From Gallaecimonas mangrovi (lineage in GTDB: Bacteria > Pseudomonadota > Gammaproteobacteria > Enterobacterales > Gallaecimonadaceae), in the NCBI RefSeq assembly GCF_003367375.1, contig NZ_CP031416.1, forward strand, positions 3,169,501 through 3,233,500: 64,000 nt of DNA, given 5' to 3'. Each line of letters opens with the position of its first letter. The first letter of the stretch is position 1. The position numbers and the translations under genes are program-made. The notes beneath the pieces are model-generated. The model saw only the letters and a list, made by a program, of their open reading frames with translations. It was not told where the DNA came from and did not search any database. Below are positions 55,866-64,000 of this stretch, one piece after another.

Positions 55866-56201
55866 ATGCTTCTAAAGAAATGTGCATAGAACCACATTTT
55901 CAATATATCCCCACCGTTAAAGCCTGTATTTATTAACAGCAAAAAAGCTCTGCTTCTTATTTATAGCAATATAAAAAATATAAAATTCAATAAGTTAAAA
56001 ACCAAAACTAATAGAAGACAACCTAAATAAAAGATGACTACACTAAAGACAATTCGATAGAACACACGCCCACGGCTCTTTTACATCACCTGCGAGATAA
56101 CAGCCTGGTTATGGCATCAAGCCTTAATAATTTGGCGCTACTGTCGATGACATTGCCCTAGTTTGGGCCTTAGTTGCTGCAGACATAACAAGGATAAGGA
56201 T
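55866..56201. other. AT-rich intergenic region before the sigma-54 activator
   Basis: 336 bp; from about 55880 to 56050 it is strongly AT-rich, unlike its surroundings. No coding frame. Such regions are often bound by H-NS-type silencers near acquired clusters; that is inference. Confidence 0.45.
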
Positions 56202-57179
56202 ATGTCCCAACTGCACAGTAATCTCGTCGGTTCTTCACAGACCTTTCAGCACACCCTTAAACGCCTTCACCGCTTAGCAGGCATTGATGCCACCGTGCTT
56301 ATTACCGGCGAAAGCGGCACCGGTAAAGAGCTGGCCGCCCGGGCCCTGCATTATCTTGGTCAGCAAAGTGAAAAGCCCTTTATTCCGGTCAACTGCGGCG
56401 CACTGTCTGACACCTTGTTAGAAAGTGAACTCTTTGGCCATGAAAGAGGCGCGTTTACCGATGCCAAACAGTCTTACCAAGGCTTGGTAGGGGAAGCACA
56501 AGGTGGCACCTTGTTTATGGACGAAGTCGATACCCTCAGCCCCAAAGCGCAGGCGGCGTTACTGCGTTTTTTGCAGGAAAAAACATATCGGCGAGTGGGC
56601 GGCCAAGGCCAGCAACAAGCAGAACTGAGGATCCTAGTCGCCTCCAATGCAGACTTATCCCGCTTGGTGCAAAAAGGCGTGTTCCGGCAAGACTTGCTCT
56701 ATCGCCTTAACGTGTTGAATCTCAACATGCCGCCACTTCGTCAGCGCGGTAATGATGCCATCGAGCTGGCCCAACATTATGTCAAACGCTTGCAAGTGCA
56801 ATATCAAGAACCACATCGCCACCTGCACAGCACCGCCCTTGCCTTTATCCGCCAATACCACTGGCCTGGTAACGTTCGAGAACTCCATAGCCTGTTATTG
56901 CGTGAGTTTTTACTGTGTGAAACAAACGAAATGCACTGTGAAGAAAGCCGCCATTTGCTGGCTGATAACGCCACAGCAACCAATGAGCCAGCCGACTTTA
57001 AAGCCGCGAAGGCACAAGCCGTGGCCGCCTTTGAGCGCAACTACGTGGCTAAATTGCTGAACCAAACCGGCGGCAATATCAGCCAAGCCGCCAGGCTGGC
57101 TGGCCAAGACCGCAGCGCCTTTGGAAAATTGGTGCGTAAATATGGCCTAAGAACCCAGGAAGACACTTTATCCCCTTGA
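56202..57179 (+). CDS. Sigma-54-dependent activator without N-terminal sensor domain
   Basis: 325 residues, almost entirely AAA+ domain plus DNA-binding end. Walker A GESGTGKE, the sigma-54 contact loop reads GAFTDA (usual GAFTGA), Walker [11 protein letters not shown], arginine finger [19 protein letters not shown], and a C-terminal Fis-type helix-turn-helix ([16 protein letters not shown]). No receiver or PAS domain, so it is of the PspF architecture. Probably activates the T6SS genes to its right. AAGGATAAGG precedes the ATG at 56202; the upstream TTG lacks a ribosome site. Confidence 0.85.
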   Translation: MSQLHSNLVGSSQTFQHTLKRLHRLAGIDATVLITGESGTGKELAARALHYLGQQSEKPFIPVNCGALSDTLLESELFGHERGAFTDAKQSYQGLVGEAQGGTLFMDEVDTLSPKAQAALLRFLQEKTYRRVGGQGQQQAELRILVASNADLSRLVQKGVFRQDLLYRLNVLNLNMPPLRQRGNDAIELAQHYVKRLQVQYQEPHRHLHSTALAFIRQYHWPGNVRELHSLLLREFLLCETNEMHCEESRHLLADNATATNEPADFKAAKAQAVAAFERNYVAKLLNQTGGNISQAARLAGQDRSAFGKLVRKYGLRTQEDTLSP

Positions 57180-57298
57180 AATAAGCGCTTTAACCTGACC
57201 TGCGTTGACCCTAAACCACTTTTTGTTAACGCTTGCCCCAGACACTGCCCCTGTGCAATCTGACAGGTAGCTGCAGTTACGCGCAGTCAAGAGGACCA

Positions 57299-57526
57299 AT
57301 GAACGATTCAGACCGCATAGAGCACATTAGCGCCGCCATTTTAGCGTATTTAGCCATCAGGCCTCAGGCCGCCGATACCGTAGAAGGGGTGCACCAGTGG
57401 TGGGTAAACTGGGCGGGCCAAGAGGCGCCAATTCATTTAACCGAACAAGCCCTGGAGACACTCGCCGAGCAAGGCAAACTGCAATTTAAGGATGTAGCAG
57501 GCAAGCGGATTTGGCGAAAGGCCTAA
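57299..57526 (+). CDS. Small protein, possible winged-helix DNA-binding fold
   Basis: 75 residues. Pattern: helix (IEHISAAILAYLAIRPQAAD), helix (VEGVHQWWVNWA), then LTEQALETLAEQGKL followed by a short strand KRIWRKA, like a winged helix. AGAGGA lies before the ATG at 57299. Same strand as the sigma-54 activator, 120 bases downstream, so it might modulate it. Family not recognised. Confidence 0.6.
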   Translation: MNDSDRIEHISAAILAYLAIRPQAADTVEGVHQWWVNWAGQEAPIHLTEQALETLAEQGKLQFKDVAGKRIWRKA

Positions 57527-57591
57527 CGCCTTAACCGTATTAATAAGGTAACTAGGCCAAATCTATTATTTGAAGGTGTTTTCACACCCGC

Positions 57592-57912
57592 TCATTCATC
57601 TTGGTGATGCTTCCATTTTGCATTGAGAGACTGCTGAGTTCTGGGGGATAACGGTTGCTGGTCTCCTCTATTTCTCGCTTTATTTGTCGGTACCTGATGG
57701 AAATCACCAAAATTGTGAGAGTGCACTTCAAATTTATCGCCGCTGAATTTATTCCTCAGTTGCATCACCTCCAATCCAGGTTTTGGCACCAAGGTACGTT
57801 CAACCAACAGGTGTTTAGGCTTTACCCTTACTCTTCTCTCGTCACTGGTTGAGATAATTTTACCCTGCTTATTCGTTGCCGAAGACAAGGTATCCCTTCT
57901 TTGCTTTTCCAT
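57592..57912 (-). CDS. Orphan hydrophilic protein between regulator and T6SS genes
   Basis: 106 residues from the ATG at 57912, which has GGAG nine bases upstream. No hydrophobic segment; rich in Lys, Arg, His and Gln, C-terminus HSHNFGDFHQVPTNKA and beyond. I recognise no family. It is on the opposite strand to the T6SS genes and in a more AT-rich segment. It could be a real acquired gene, a relic, or a chance frame. Confidence 0.35.
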   Translation of the reverse strand: MEKQRRDTLSSATNKQGKIISTSDERRVRVKPKHLLVERTLVPKPGLEVMQLRNKFSGDKFEVHSHNFGDFHQVPTNKARNRGDQQPLSPRTQQSLNAKWKHHQDE

Positions 57913-58303
57913 AAAATGGAACTCCATATCGGCATAGAGCCGCCGTCAAAAACAATAAATTAATACTCAAAGCTTCGACCCTCAATTCGTCAAAAAGTAC
58001 CCACGATGAGGTTATTTTTACCCTCACATGTAACTCGCTGAATCATCTGCGTTATCCCGTTTGTTCCCCTGAAACAGTAGGTAAATAAAATCCTAGCCGC
58101 TGCCAACAAAAAACCATAAAAACATTGAATTTCAAATGGTTAAAAACTGGCACAACAGTTGATACAGGTTCACCACAGCGCGCCGTGAGCTTGGTTGCCC
58201 GGCGTCTGACAGGAACACGGTAATCAGGTTCGGCCTGACGGGTACAAACAGTGCCAAGGCAGGCCGGTATGGATTTTCACGCTGAAGGAATACCAATACC
58301 GCT
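57913..58303. other. Leader region of the T6SS operon
   Basis: About 390 bp, AT-rich to 58140 and then GC-rich. It contains a sigma-54-like element at 58147-58163 and several possible hairpins between 58165 and 58240. No convincing coding frame; the 76-residue minus-strand frame overlaps tssB and is shadow. Confidence 0.4.
58147..58163 (+). promoter_or_regulatory. Candidate sigma-54 promoter for the T6SS operon
   Basis: cTGGCAC-aacag-TTGAt: TGGCAC of the -24 element and TTG of the -12 element at the correct spacing, but the -12 reads GA instead of the near-invariant GC. It lies 141 bases before tssBC and a sigma-54 activator is encoded just upstream. Confidence 0.3.
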
Positions 58304-60418
58304 ATGTTGGGAAGCATACAGGACAGGCTGACGCGGGTTCGTCCACCGCGCGTGCGCATCACCTATGACGTTGAAACCGGTGGCGCGCTTGAGAAAAAGG
58401 AACTGCCTTTTGTGGTGGGCATCATGGCGCAGTTGGGCAGCGATGCCCAAATGTCACAGTTGCCGCCAATCAAAGAGCGCAAATTCAACGAAATTGACCG
58501 TGACAGCTTTAACAGCATCATGGCCACCATCGCCCCAGAAGTGGCGGTAGGTTCGCTGCCAAACGCCATGGCGGACGATCCAAAAGCTACCCTGGGTGTG
58601 CCGCCACTGGTGTTTAAAAAAATGGATGACTTTGACCCTGTGGCCATCATCCGTCAGGTAGCGCCCATGGCAACGCTCTACAGTGGCCGGGGCAATATTC
58701 GCTTTTTGCAATCAAAAGCCGAGATCTCTGGCACCCTTGCCCGCTATCTCGACACCGTGTGCGGCTTTGATGAAGGTGACGACACCAGCTGTAGCGACGC
58801 CCGCCAAGCCTTATTGGACCAATTTAAAGATGTCACGCCAGCCGAAGACGACCCGCAAAAGCCGCTGCCACTCGCCGAGCGCTGGGCCAGTGCCTACAAA
58901 GCGGTGGAGTTAAGCGACTCGCTTAAAGAACTGTTTGCGCAATTGGGCCTGGAAGACAGCGCCGCTGACACCATGAAAGTGTTGCTTGGGCAATTTAGCA
59001 AAGACGTGGTTTCGCCCCTTGCTCAAACCATTAGCAGCAAAGACTTCGTTGCCAGCGAGCAAGACAAGCTCAAGGGCGCTGCCGCCCGGATTGACGACCA
59101 GGTCGCCGAAATAGACCGGCTTTTAGGATTGCAGCTAGATGTCATCATGCATGATGACGATTTTCAAAAGCTCGAATCCACCTGGCGCGGCCTGTCTTAT
59201 TTGGTGTCTCGCACCGAAACCGGCGCCATGCTGAAGCTGAAAATACTCAATGCCTCAGCCAAAGATCTGCTGGCCGACCTCACCAAAGCGGTGGAGTTTG
59301 ACCAAAGCGGCCTCTTTAAAATGATCTACGAAGACGGCTACGGCATCTATGGCGGTATGCCGTATAGCGTGTTGATTGGTGCTTACGAATTTGGCCGTCA
59401 CCCCAATGACATGACACTACTGGGCAAACTGGCAGAAGTGGCAGCCGCCAGCCACGCCCCATTTATTGCCGCCGCCTATGCCAAGCTGTTCGACCTGGAA
59501 AGCTTTGAAAGCCTGGCTAAACCGCGCGATCTGCAAAAGATCTTTGAAAGCGTTGAGCTGGCCAGTTGGAGCGAATTTCGTAAAAGCGAAGACTCACGCT
59601 ATGTCACCTTAACGCTGCCAAGGGTTTTGCTGCGGCTGCCCTATGGGCCAGACACCCAGCCGTGCGATGGCCTTAACTACCGTGAGATTGTCGGTAAAGA
59701 AAAGCTCAGCGACGCTGAAGTCAACGGTAAAAAAGCCACCCAACTGGTGCCCGATGCCAGCCTGTTTTTATGGGGCAACCCGGCTTTTGTATTGGCCGAA
59801 CGTATCACCAACGCCTTTGCCATTTACGGCTGGACCGCAGCTATCCGCGGTGTGGAAGGGGGTGGCTTGGTGGGCGGCCTGCCGGTTTTCAGTTACGACT
59901 CTGACGAAGGCGACGTGCAAATGGTCTGCCCCACCCAAGTTGCGATTACCGACCGGCGGGAAAAGGAGCTTAACGATTTGGGCTTTATGGCCATCTGCCA
60001 CTGCAAAGGCACCAGCCAGGCAGCCTTCTTTGGTGGCCAAACCACCAACCTGCCTAAGAAGTACCTATCAGACCTTGCCAACAGCAATGCCCAAATTTCA
60101 GCCATGTTGCCGTACATCATGGCGGCCTCGCGCTTTGCCCATTACATCAAGGTGATCATGCGCGAAAAGGTCGGTGCCTTTATGACCCGCGGCAATGTCG
60201 AGTCCTACCTCAATACCTGGATCTCTCAGTACGTGCTGCTGGACGAAAACGCCGCGCAAGTGATGAAAGCCGCCTACCCCCTCAGCGCCGCCTCGGTCAC
60301 CGTCACCGACGTGCCTGGCCGGCCCGGCGTTTACAAAGCCACGTTATTCCTGCGGCCGCACTTCCAGCTAGAGGAACTGACAACGTCCATCCGCCTGGTA
60401 GCCGAGTTACCAGCCTGA
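58304..60418 (+). CDS. Fused T6SS sheath protein TssB-TssC
   Basis: 704 residues. Residues 1-140 are TssB/VipA (RVRPPRVRITYDVETGG, KKELPFVVGIMAQLG, RKFNEIDRD, FKKMDDFDPVAI). Residues about 246-704 are TssC/VipB (FQKLESTWRGLSYLVS, EFGRHPNDMTLL, ESEDSRYV-like KSEDSRYVTLTLPRVL, AIRGVEGGGLVGGLPV, ITDRREKELNDLGF, LRPHFQLEELT). The join (about 141-245) has GTLARYLDTVCGF, which lines up with the ClpV-binding helix at the start of VipB. TssB and TssC are separate proteins in the systems I know. A stop at 58283-58285 bars an upstream start; GAAGGA is 14 bases before the ATG. Confidence 0.93.
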   Translation: MLGSIQDRLTRVRPPRVRITYDVETGGALEKKELPFVVGIMAQLGSDAQMSQLPPIKERKFNEIDRDSFNSIMATIAPEVAVGSLPNAMADDPKATLGVPPLVFKKMDDFDPVAIIRQVAPMATLYSGRGNIRFLQSKAEISGTLARYLDTVCGFDEGDDTSCSDARQALLDQFKDVTPAEDDPQKPLPLAERWASAYKAVELSDSLKELFAQLGLEDSAADTMKVLLGQFSKDVVSPLAQTISSKDFVASEQDKLKGAAARIDDQVAEIDRLLGLQLDVIMHDDDFQKLESTWRGLSYLVSRTETGAMLKLKILNASAKDLLADLTKAVEFDQSGLFKMIYEDGYGIYGGMPYSVLIGAYEFGRHPNDMTLLGKLAEVAAASHAPFIAAAYAKLFDLESFESLAKPRDLQKIFESVELASWSEFRKSEDSRYVTLTLPRVLLRLPYGPDTQPCDGLNYREIVGKEKLSDAEVNGKKATQLVPDASLFLWGNPAFVLAERITNAFAIYGWTAAIRGVEGGGLVGGLPVFSYDSDEGDVQMVCPTQVAITDRREKELNDLGFMAICHCKGTSQAAFFGGQTTNLPKKYLSDLANSNAQISAMLPYIMAASRFAHYIKVIMREKVGAFMTRGNVESYLNTWISQYVLLDENAAQVMKAAYPLSAASVTVTDVPGRPGVYKATLFLRPHFQLEELTTSIRLVAELPA

Positions 60419-60439
60419 TCACAGTGAAGGATATTGAAA

Positions 60440-61033
60440 ATGGATCTTGTATTACTGCAGCCCGGCGACACCAGTATCGTCGGCACCAACAGCTGGGCCA
60501 CGGGTGGCTCGCTTATCGGCAAGGACCCGTGGGGCTCAACCGCCCTTGATGAAGGCCTCAGTGGCTTTGGTTTTGACCCCGAGCACTGTATTGAGCTGGT
60601 GTCCATTCACCAGGGCATGAAACAGCAGATGACCACCGATGTCTCCAACTCCGCCCGCACCTCGGGGCGGCCCATCATCACCGAGTTCACCTGCGTCAAA
60701 TACGTGGACCAGTCGTCGGTCAAGCTCTATGACCTTTGCCTGCGGGCCAAACCCATGGATACCGACAAAGCCAAACCCACGTCGTTGTTTGTGCTGCGTA
60801 ACTCCGGCGACAACATGGTCAACATCATCTCGATGCAGCTAAGGCTGGCGATGATCAGCGAGATCCAGTTCCAGACCAACCCCGACGACATGCCCACTGA
60901 GCAGTTCAAGCTCAGCTTCACCGAAGTGTTGTGGAAATACACGGTCCAAAAGGCCGACACCACACCAGGCGGCGTGATCCCGGCGGGCTGGAGCTTGGCT
61001 CGCAACAGACCCATCAGCAAGTTCACCGATTAG
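60440..61033 (+). CDS. hcp: T6SS tube protein Hcp
   Basis: 197 residues, slightly longer than the typical 160-175. The Hcp fold pattern is seen in EHCIELVSIHQGMKQQM, RPIITEFTCVKYVD, YDLCLRAKP and LSFTEVLWKYTVQ. Forms hexameric rings of the inner tube pushed out by sheath contraction. GAAGG is nine bases before the ATG at 60440. 21 bases after the sheath gene. Confidence 0.9.
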   Translation: MDLVLLQPGDTSIVGTNSWATGGSLIGKDPWGSTALDEGLSGFGFDPEHCIELVSIHQGMKQQMTTDVSNSARTSGRPIITEFTCVKYVDQSSVKLYDLCLRAKPMDTDKAKPTSLFVLRNSGDNMVNIISMQLRLAMISEIQFQTNPDDMPTEQFKLSFTEVLWKYTVQKADTTPGGVIPAGWSLARNRPISKFTD

Positions 61034-61041
61034 GCCTGGCC

Positions 61042-61419
61042 ATGGCGTTTTTGCTGGACAGGTTACTGGCAGCCCAGGAACAAGCCCTGGGCCGCCAGAG
61101 CCTGACCGAAAAAGAGCAAGTGTTACGCCAGCTTAACTGGCTCGTCAGCAGCCGTGAATGGCTGGCGGTCAGCAAAGGCCAATACCTGGTGGATGTGGCT
61201 ATGCCAGAACCGGTGTCGATGAACAGCCAGCAGCAAGTGGCCTTCTATGCCGAGCGGCTTATCCGCCTGATTGAACATTACGAACCCAGGCTCACCGAGC
61301 TTGAGGTGCAATTGCAGCCCACCGGGCGGCCACTGAGTCCTTTTCGGGTGCAAATTAGCGCCCGGTTAGTGACACAGCAAACACCTGAAAGGTTGTTCTT
61401 CGACAGTTTGAAGCCTTAA
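61042..61419 (+). CDS. tssE: T6SS baseplate protein TssE (gp25-like)
   Basis: 125 residues. GPW/gp25 pattern: LRQLNWLVSSREWLAVSKG near the N-terminus and RLIRLIEHYEPRLTELEV, then FRVQISARLV. Baseplate wedge protein. The ATG at 61042 (MAFLLDRLL) comes eight bases after hcp; the longer upstream frame lies inside hcp. Confidence 0.88.
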   Translation: MAFLLDRLLAAQEQALGRQSLTEKEQVLRQLNWLVSSREWLAVSKGQYLVDVAMPEPVSMNSQQQVAFYAERLIRLIEHYEPRLTELEVQLQPTGRPLSPFRVQISARLVTQQTPERLFFDSLKP

Positions 61420-61437
61420 CAGCAAGGGGTAACCAGC

Positions 61438-63252
61438 ATGGAAAGCGGTACTGTTTTTCACGATTACTTTGAAGCAGAGCTGAGCCAACTGCGCTCACAG
61501 GCTGCTGATTTTGGTCGTGATTTCCCTGCTGCCGCCAAAGCGCTGGCGCTCAGCAAAGGCCGCTCTGCCGACCCGCAGGTAGAGCTACTGCTGCAATCTT
61601 TTGCTTACTTAACCGGGCGGCTACGCCATCAGCTCGACCAAGATGCGGCGCTATTGCCCAATGCCTTAATGGCCCAGCTTTACCCGCATTTAGAAGCGCC
61701 CATTCCCAGCTTGGCCATCAGCCAGCTAACGGTGGGCGGCGGTTTGGATCCGAAAAGCGGCAACCAGTTAAGCCGTGGCCGTGAATGCTATGCCCAAACC
61801 AAAGATCAACAGGGCCGCGATGTGCGTTGCCGCATGAGCAGCTGTTACGACACGCCGCTGGTTCCAGTAGAAATCATTGATATAAAACAGGTTTCCCCAA
61901 CCGCCTACGAGCAGCTCAGTGACGACCGCTCGGTTAATGCGGTTATCAGCATTCGTTTGAAAGCCACCGGCCTTAATGCCTTGGGGTCGCTTGGGATCAC
62001 CCGCCTGCGCTTTTGTATCAATAGCGAACATAACCACTGCTGGGGATTTTACGACCTACTGGCACTGCAACTGACCGGTATTGCCACGGTACCTGCCGGC
62101 GGTGAAGCCCTTTGCCGGCAAGGGCCAAACACCCTGCGCTGGCTGGGGTTTGACGACGACGAAGCGGCGCTGGCTACCGACATGGTGACGCACCCGGGTT
62201 ATCGCTTGGTGCAGGAGTATTTCGCCTTTCCCGAGAAATTTCTGTTTTTTGACATCGACCAGCTGTGCCTGGAAGGCCCCCATGACGAATTCGAACTGCT
62301 GCTGCTATTGCAGGGGGGCATTGATAAAAAGCTCAGCCCTGACCCCGACCTGCTGCGGCTTAATTGTGTACCCATGGTCAATCTGTTCCCGCAGCGCCTA
62401 GAGCCGGTGTCACTGGACCAAGCGCATTTTGAATACCGACTCAGCGGCGACCATGCCAACCACCGCTTTTTAGAGGTTTACAAGCTGTTGTCGCTGCAGG
62501 CCACCCGGCCCAACGAGCCGCCGCGGCCAGTGGTGCCCTATTTTTCTATCGACGGTATGGGCGATTTAGAAGAGCACGACTATTTCTACACCACCCGCCG
62601 GGTTGATAGCCCATTGCGGCGGGTGCCGGGCACCGAGCTTTATGTGTCTTTTATCGACATGGCCTTTAGCGCCCAAAAGCCCAACAACGAAACCTTAACC
62701 GGCCGGGCACTATGCACCAACCGGCGCCTGGCAGAGCACTTGCGGGTGGGCGACCGGCTGTTTTTAGAAGGCCCGGGCCCGGTGAAATACATTCACGTGG
62801 CCAGTAAGCCAACCCCACATCAGCCGCCGGTGCTGCTGGGCAGCCAGCCTTGGGCGCTTGTTTCGCAGTTATTGCTTAACCACCTGTCATTAAGTAACGA
62901 CCAGTACGGCCCCAGCGCCCTTAAAAGCATGCTTCGGCTGCATTTGGGCCACGCCAGCTTAATGGGCACCAAGCAAATTGATGCCATTACCCGGCTGCAA
63001 ATCGCCCCCATAGTGCGGCCTATTACGCAAGAAGGGCGGCGGGTACTGATGGAAGGGCTGCACATCACCCTCACCATCGACAGAAAGCATTTTGAAGGCG
63101 CCAGCCCGGTGCTTTTTGCTGAGGTGTTACGGCGATTTTTCGCGCTCTACGCCAGCGTCAATACCCTGACCGAATTAAGCCTGGAAACCCACGACACGAA
63201 AGGGAAGCTAAAAACATGGCCACCTATGGTTGGTTCACAGATCGTCCTTTAA
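61438..63252 (+). CDS. tssF: T6SS baseplate protein TssF (VasA)
   Basis: 604 residues. Starts DYFEAELSQLRSQAADFGRDFPAAA and continues with LLQSFAYLTGRLRHQLDQD, both typical of TssF, and ends in the usual ITRLQIAPIVRP region. Wedge component with TssE, TssG and TssK. Overlaps tssG by 37 bases, which indicates coupling. Confidence 0.93.
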   Translation: MESGTVFHDYFEAELSQLRSQAADFGRDFPAAAKALALSKGRSADPQVELLLQSFAYLTGRLRHQLDQDAALLPNALMAQLYPHLEAPIPSLAISQLTVGGGLDPKSGNQLSRGRECYAQTKDQQGRDVRCRMSSCYDTPLVPVEIIDIKQVSPTAYEQLSDDRSVNAVISIRLKATGLNALGSLGITRLRFCINSEHNHCWGFYDLLALQLTGIATVPAGGEALCRQGPNTLRWLGFDDDEAALATDMVTHPGYRLVQEYFAFPEKFLFFDIDQLCLEGPHDEFELLLLLQGGIDKKLSPDPDLLRLNCVPMVNLFPQRLEPVSLDQAHFEYRLSGDHANHRFLEVYKLLSLQATRPNEPPRPVVPYFSIDGMGDLEEHDYFYTTRRVDSPLRRVPGTELYVSFIDMAFSAQKPNNETLTGRALCTNRRLAEHLRVGDRLFLEGPGPVKYIHVASKPTPHQPPVLLGSQPWALVSQLLLNHLSLSNDQYGPSALKSMLRLHLGHASLMGTKQIDAITRLQIAPIVRPITQEGRRVLMEGLHITLTIDRKHFEGASPVLFAEVLRRFFALYASVNTLTELSLETHDTKGKLKTWPPMVGSQIVL

Positions 63253-64000
63253 GCGATCGGGTGGCCCTGCATCCGGAGCGCTTTAACTTCTACCAGCTGG
63301 TACGGCTGCTGCTGCAAGACAAGCAGCTTGACCCCAACCAGCTGGACCAAGTGGTGCGCTTTAAAGCCGCGATGGAAATGGCCTTTCCCGGCCATGAAGT
63401 CAGGCAATTGCAGCCCGGCAAGGACCCAAGCTGTGACCCGATGCAACTGGAAACCACCAACCTGGTGCTGGCCGGTTACAACGGCCCTATTCCCGAGGCC
63501 ATGTTTGAACAACTGCTTGACCAGGCCCGCCAAGGCAATCAAGCGCTGATCCAGTTTTTTGATCTCTTTAATCATCGCCTCAATGTGCTGCGCTATCGCA
63601 TTAAAAGTGCGCCGCGATTGGGCCTTAATGTGTTGCCCCCCGAAGCCACGCCGGTTGCCATGATGCTCTCGGCCTTAATGGGACTAACCAACACCCAGGC
63701 TGACCAGCGTTTACCCCTAAGCCAGCGTAGCCTGTTGGGCCTGGCCGGTTTACTGGCTAACCCGCGCTACAGCGAGCCGGTATTAACCCGCATTTTGGGC
63801 CGCTACTTGGGCGCGGACGTTTCCTTGCAGCCGTTATCAGGGGCCTGGCGTAGCCGCCAGGCCCAGCAACTTACCCGGCTTGGCCAAGCCAACGGCAGCC
63901 TCGGCCAAAGCTGCCGCCTGGGCCACAAGGCGTGGATGCCAGCAGCCCGGGTGGCACTGGCGGTTGCAGCGATTGGCTACCCACACTATTGCCGGCTGCT
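63216..64000 (+). CDS. tssG: T6SS baseplate protein TssG (VasB), cut by the window end
   Basis: The ATG at 63216 (MATYGWFTDRPLSDRV) lies in the last codons of tssF, and the frame is open to base 64000, giving 261 residues so far. RVALHPERFNFYQLVRLL and YNGPIPEAMFEQLL, FFDLFNHRLNVLRYR, and LLGLAGLL with NPRYSEPVL are TssG features. About 70-90 residues should follow outside the window. Confidence 0.88.
   Translation, partial: MATYGWFTDRPLSDRVALHPERFNFYQLVRLLLQDKQLDPNQLDQVVRFKAAMEMAFPGHEVRQLQPGKDPSCDPMQLETTNLVLAGYNGPIPEAMFEQLLDQARQGNQALIQFFDLFNHRLNVLRYRIKSAPRLGLNVLPPEATPVAMMLSALMGLTNTQADQRLPLSQRSLLGLAGLLANPRYSEPVLTRILGRYLGADVSLQPLSGAWRSRQAQQLTRLGQANGSLGQSCRLGHKAWMPAARVALAVAAIGYPHYCRL

Noticed and set aside
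59643-60155. 170-codon frame within the sheath gene in another frame
   Set aside because: Overlaps the conserved TssC core; shadow.
1-64000. tRNA, rRNA, insertion sequences, att sites
   Set aside because: I looked for clover-leaf ends, rRNA-like blocks, terminal inverted repeats and transposase motifs and saw none. Reading by eye could miss a degenerate copy.

Overview
The window reads as the chromosome of a free-living gammaproteobacterium. Genes are dense, and codon use is moderately GC-rich. The block hrpB / thpR / sfsA-dksA-gluQ-pcnB-folK-panBCD / yadGH / can / hpt matches the conserved block near minute 3 of the E. coli map. TIGR04219 barrels, a TIGR03899 protein and a DUF2333 protein point to the Alteromonadales/Aeromonadales side of the class (a Gallaecimonas-like organism is my guess). 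I see no rRNA, tRNA, insertion sequence, prophage or CRISPR array.

Layout. 1-6.6 kb: 3' end of an IclR-type regulator, helicase hrpB, RNA ligase-like thpR, an AT-rich exported S9 peptidase that looks inserted, and pepB. 6.8-13.0 kb: sfsA, dksA-gluQ, pcnB-folK, panB-panC and panD. pcnB very probably starts at an ATT codon, as in E. coli. 13.0-15.6 kb: yadGH exporter, a TrmB-like methyltransferase, and an unlisted 32-residue membrane peptide. 15.7-24.2 kb: a GGDEF-EAL receptor, carbonic anhydrase, hpt, mpl-ubiX, fbp, ppa and a small membrane protein. 24.5-28.5 kb: a small exported protein, a ferredoxin-yjfL-yjfM-yjfC operon, and a DUF4396 membrane protein with twelve His-His-Glu repeats. 28.7-35.2 kb: two peptidases in one operon, ytfJ, and the cell-wall pair ycbK-like and L,D-transpeptidase. 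35.3-45.1 kb: a TIGR03899 protein and a tightly packed eight-gene sulfate-assimilation operon, cysJIHGDNCQ. 45.2-53.8 kb: a GAF protein, a lipoprotein, two tandem outer-membrane barrels, DUF2333, a phosphate-type porin with a Pho box followed by an exported ParB-like protein, an enoyl-CoA hydratase, and a four-gene PspC-domain operon that includes an unlisted 33-residue peptide. 53.9-55.9 kb: dusA, then a fluoride riboswitch with crcB and a DUF190 gene. 56.2-64.0 kb: a sigma-54 activator without a sensor domain, a small putative winged-helix protein, an orphan ORF, and the start of a type VI secretion (T6SS) cluster: tssB-tssC, hcp, tssE, tssF and tssG (cut by the window end).

The most unusual item is the T6SS sheath gene. 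TssB and TssC are normally two proteins. Here they are one 704-residue polypeptide. Next in interest are the fluoride riboswitch, whose three competing helices can be drawn down to the crcB ribosome-binding site, the ATT start of pcnB, the Pho-box porin/ParB-like pair, the His-rich repeat protein, and the two short membrane peptides. All function calls come from recognising protein families by eye; no database search was run.
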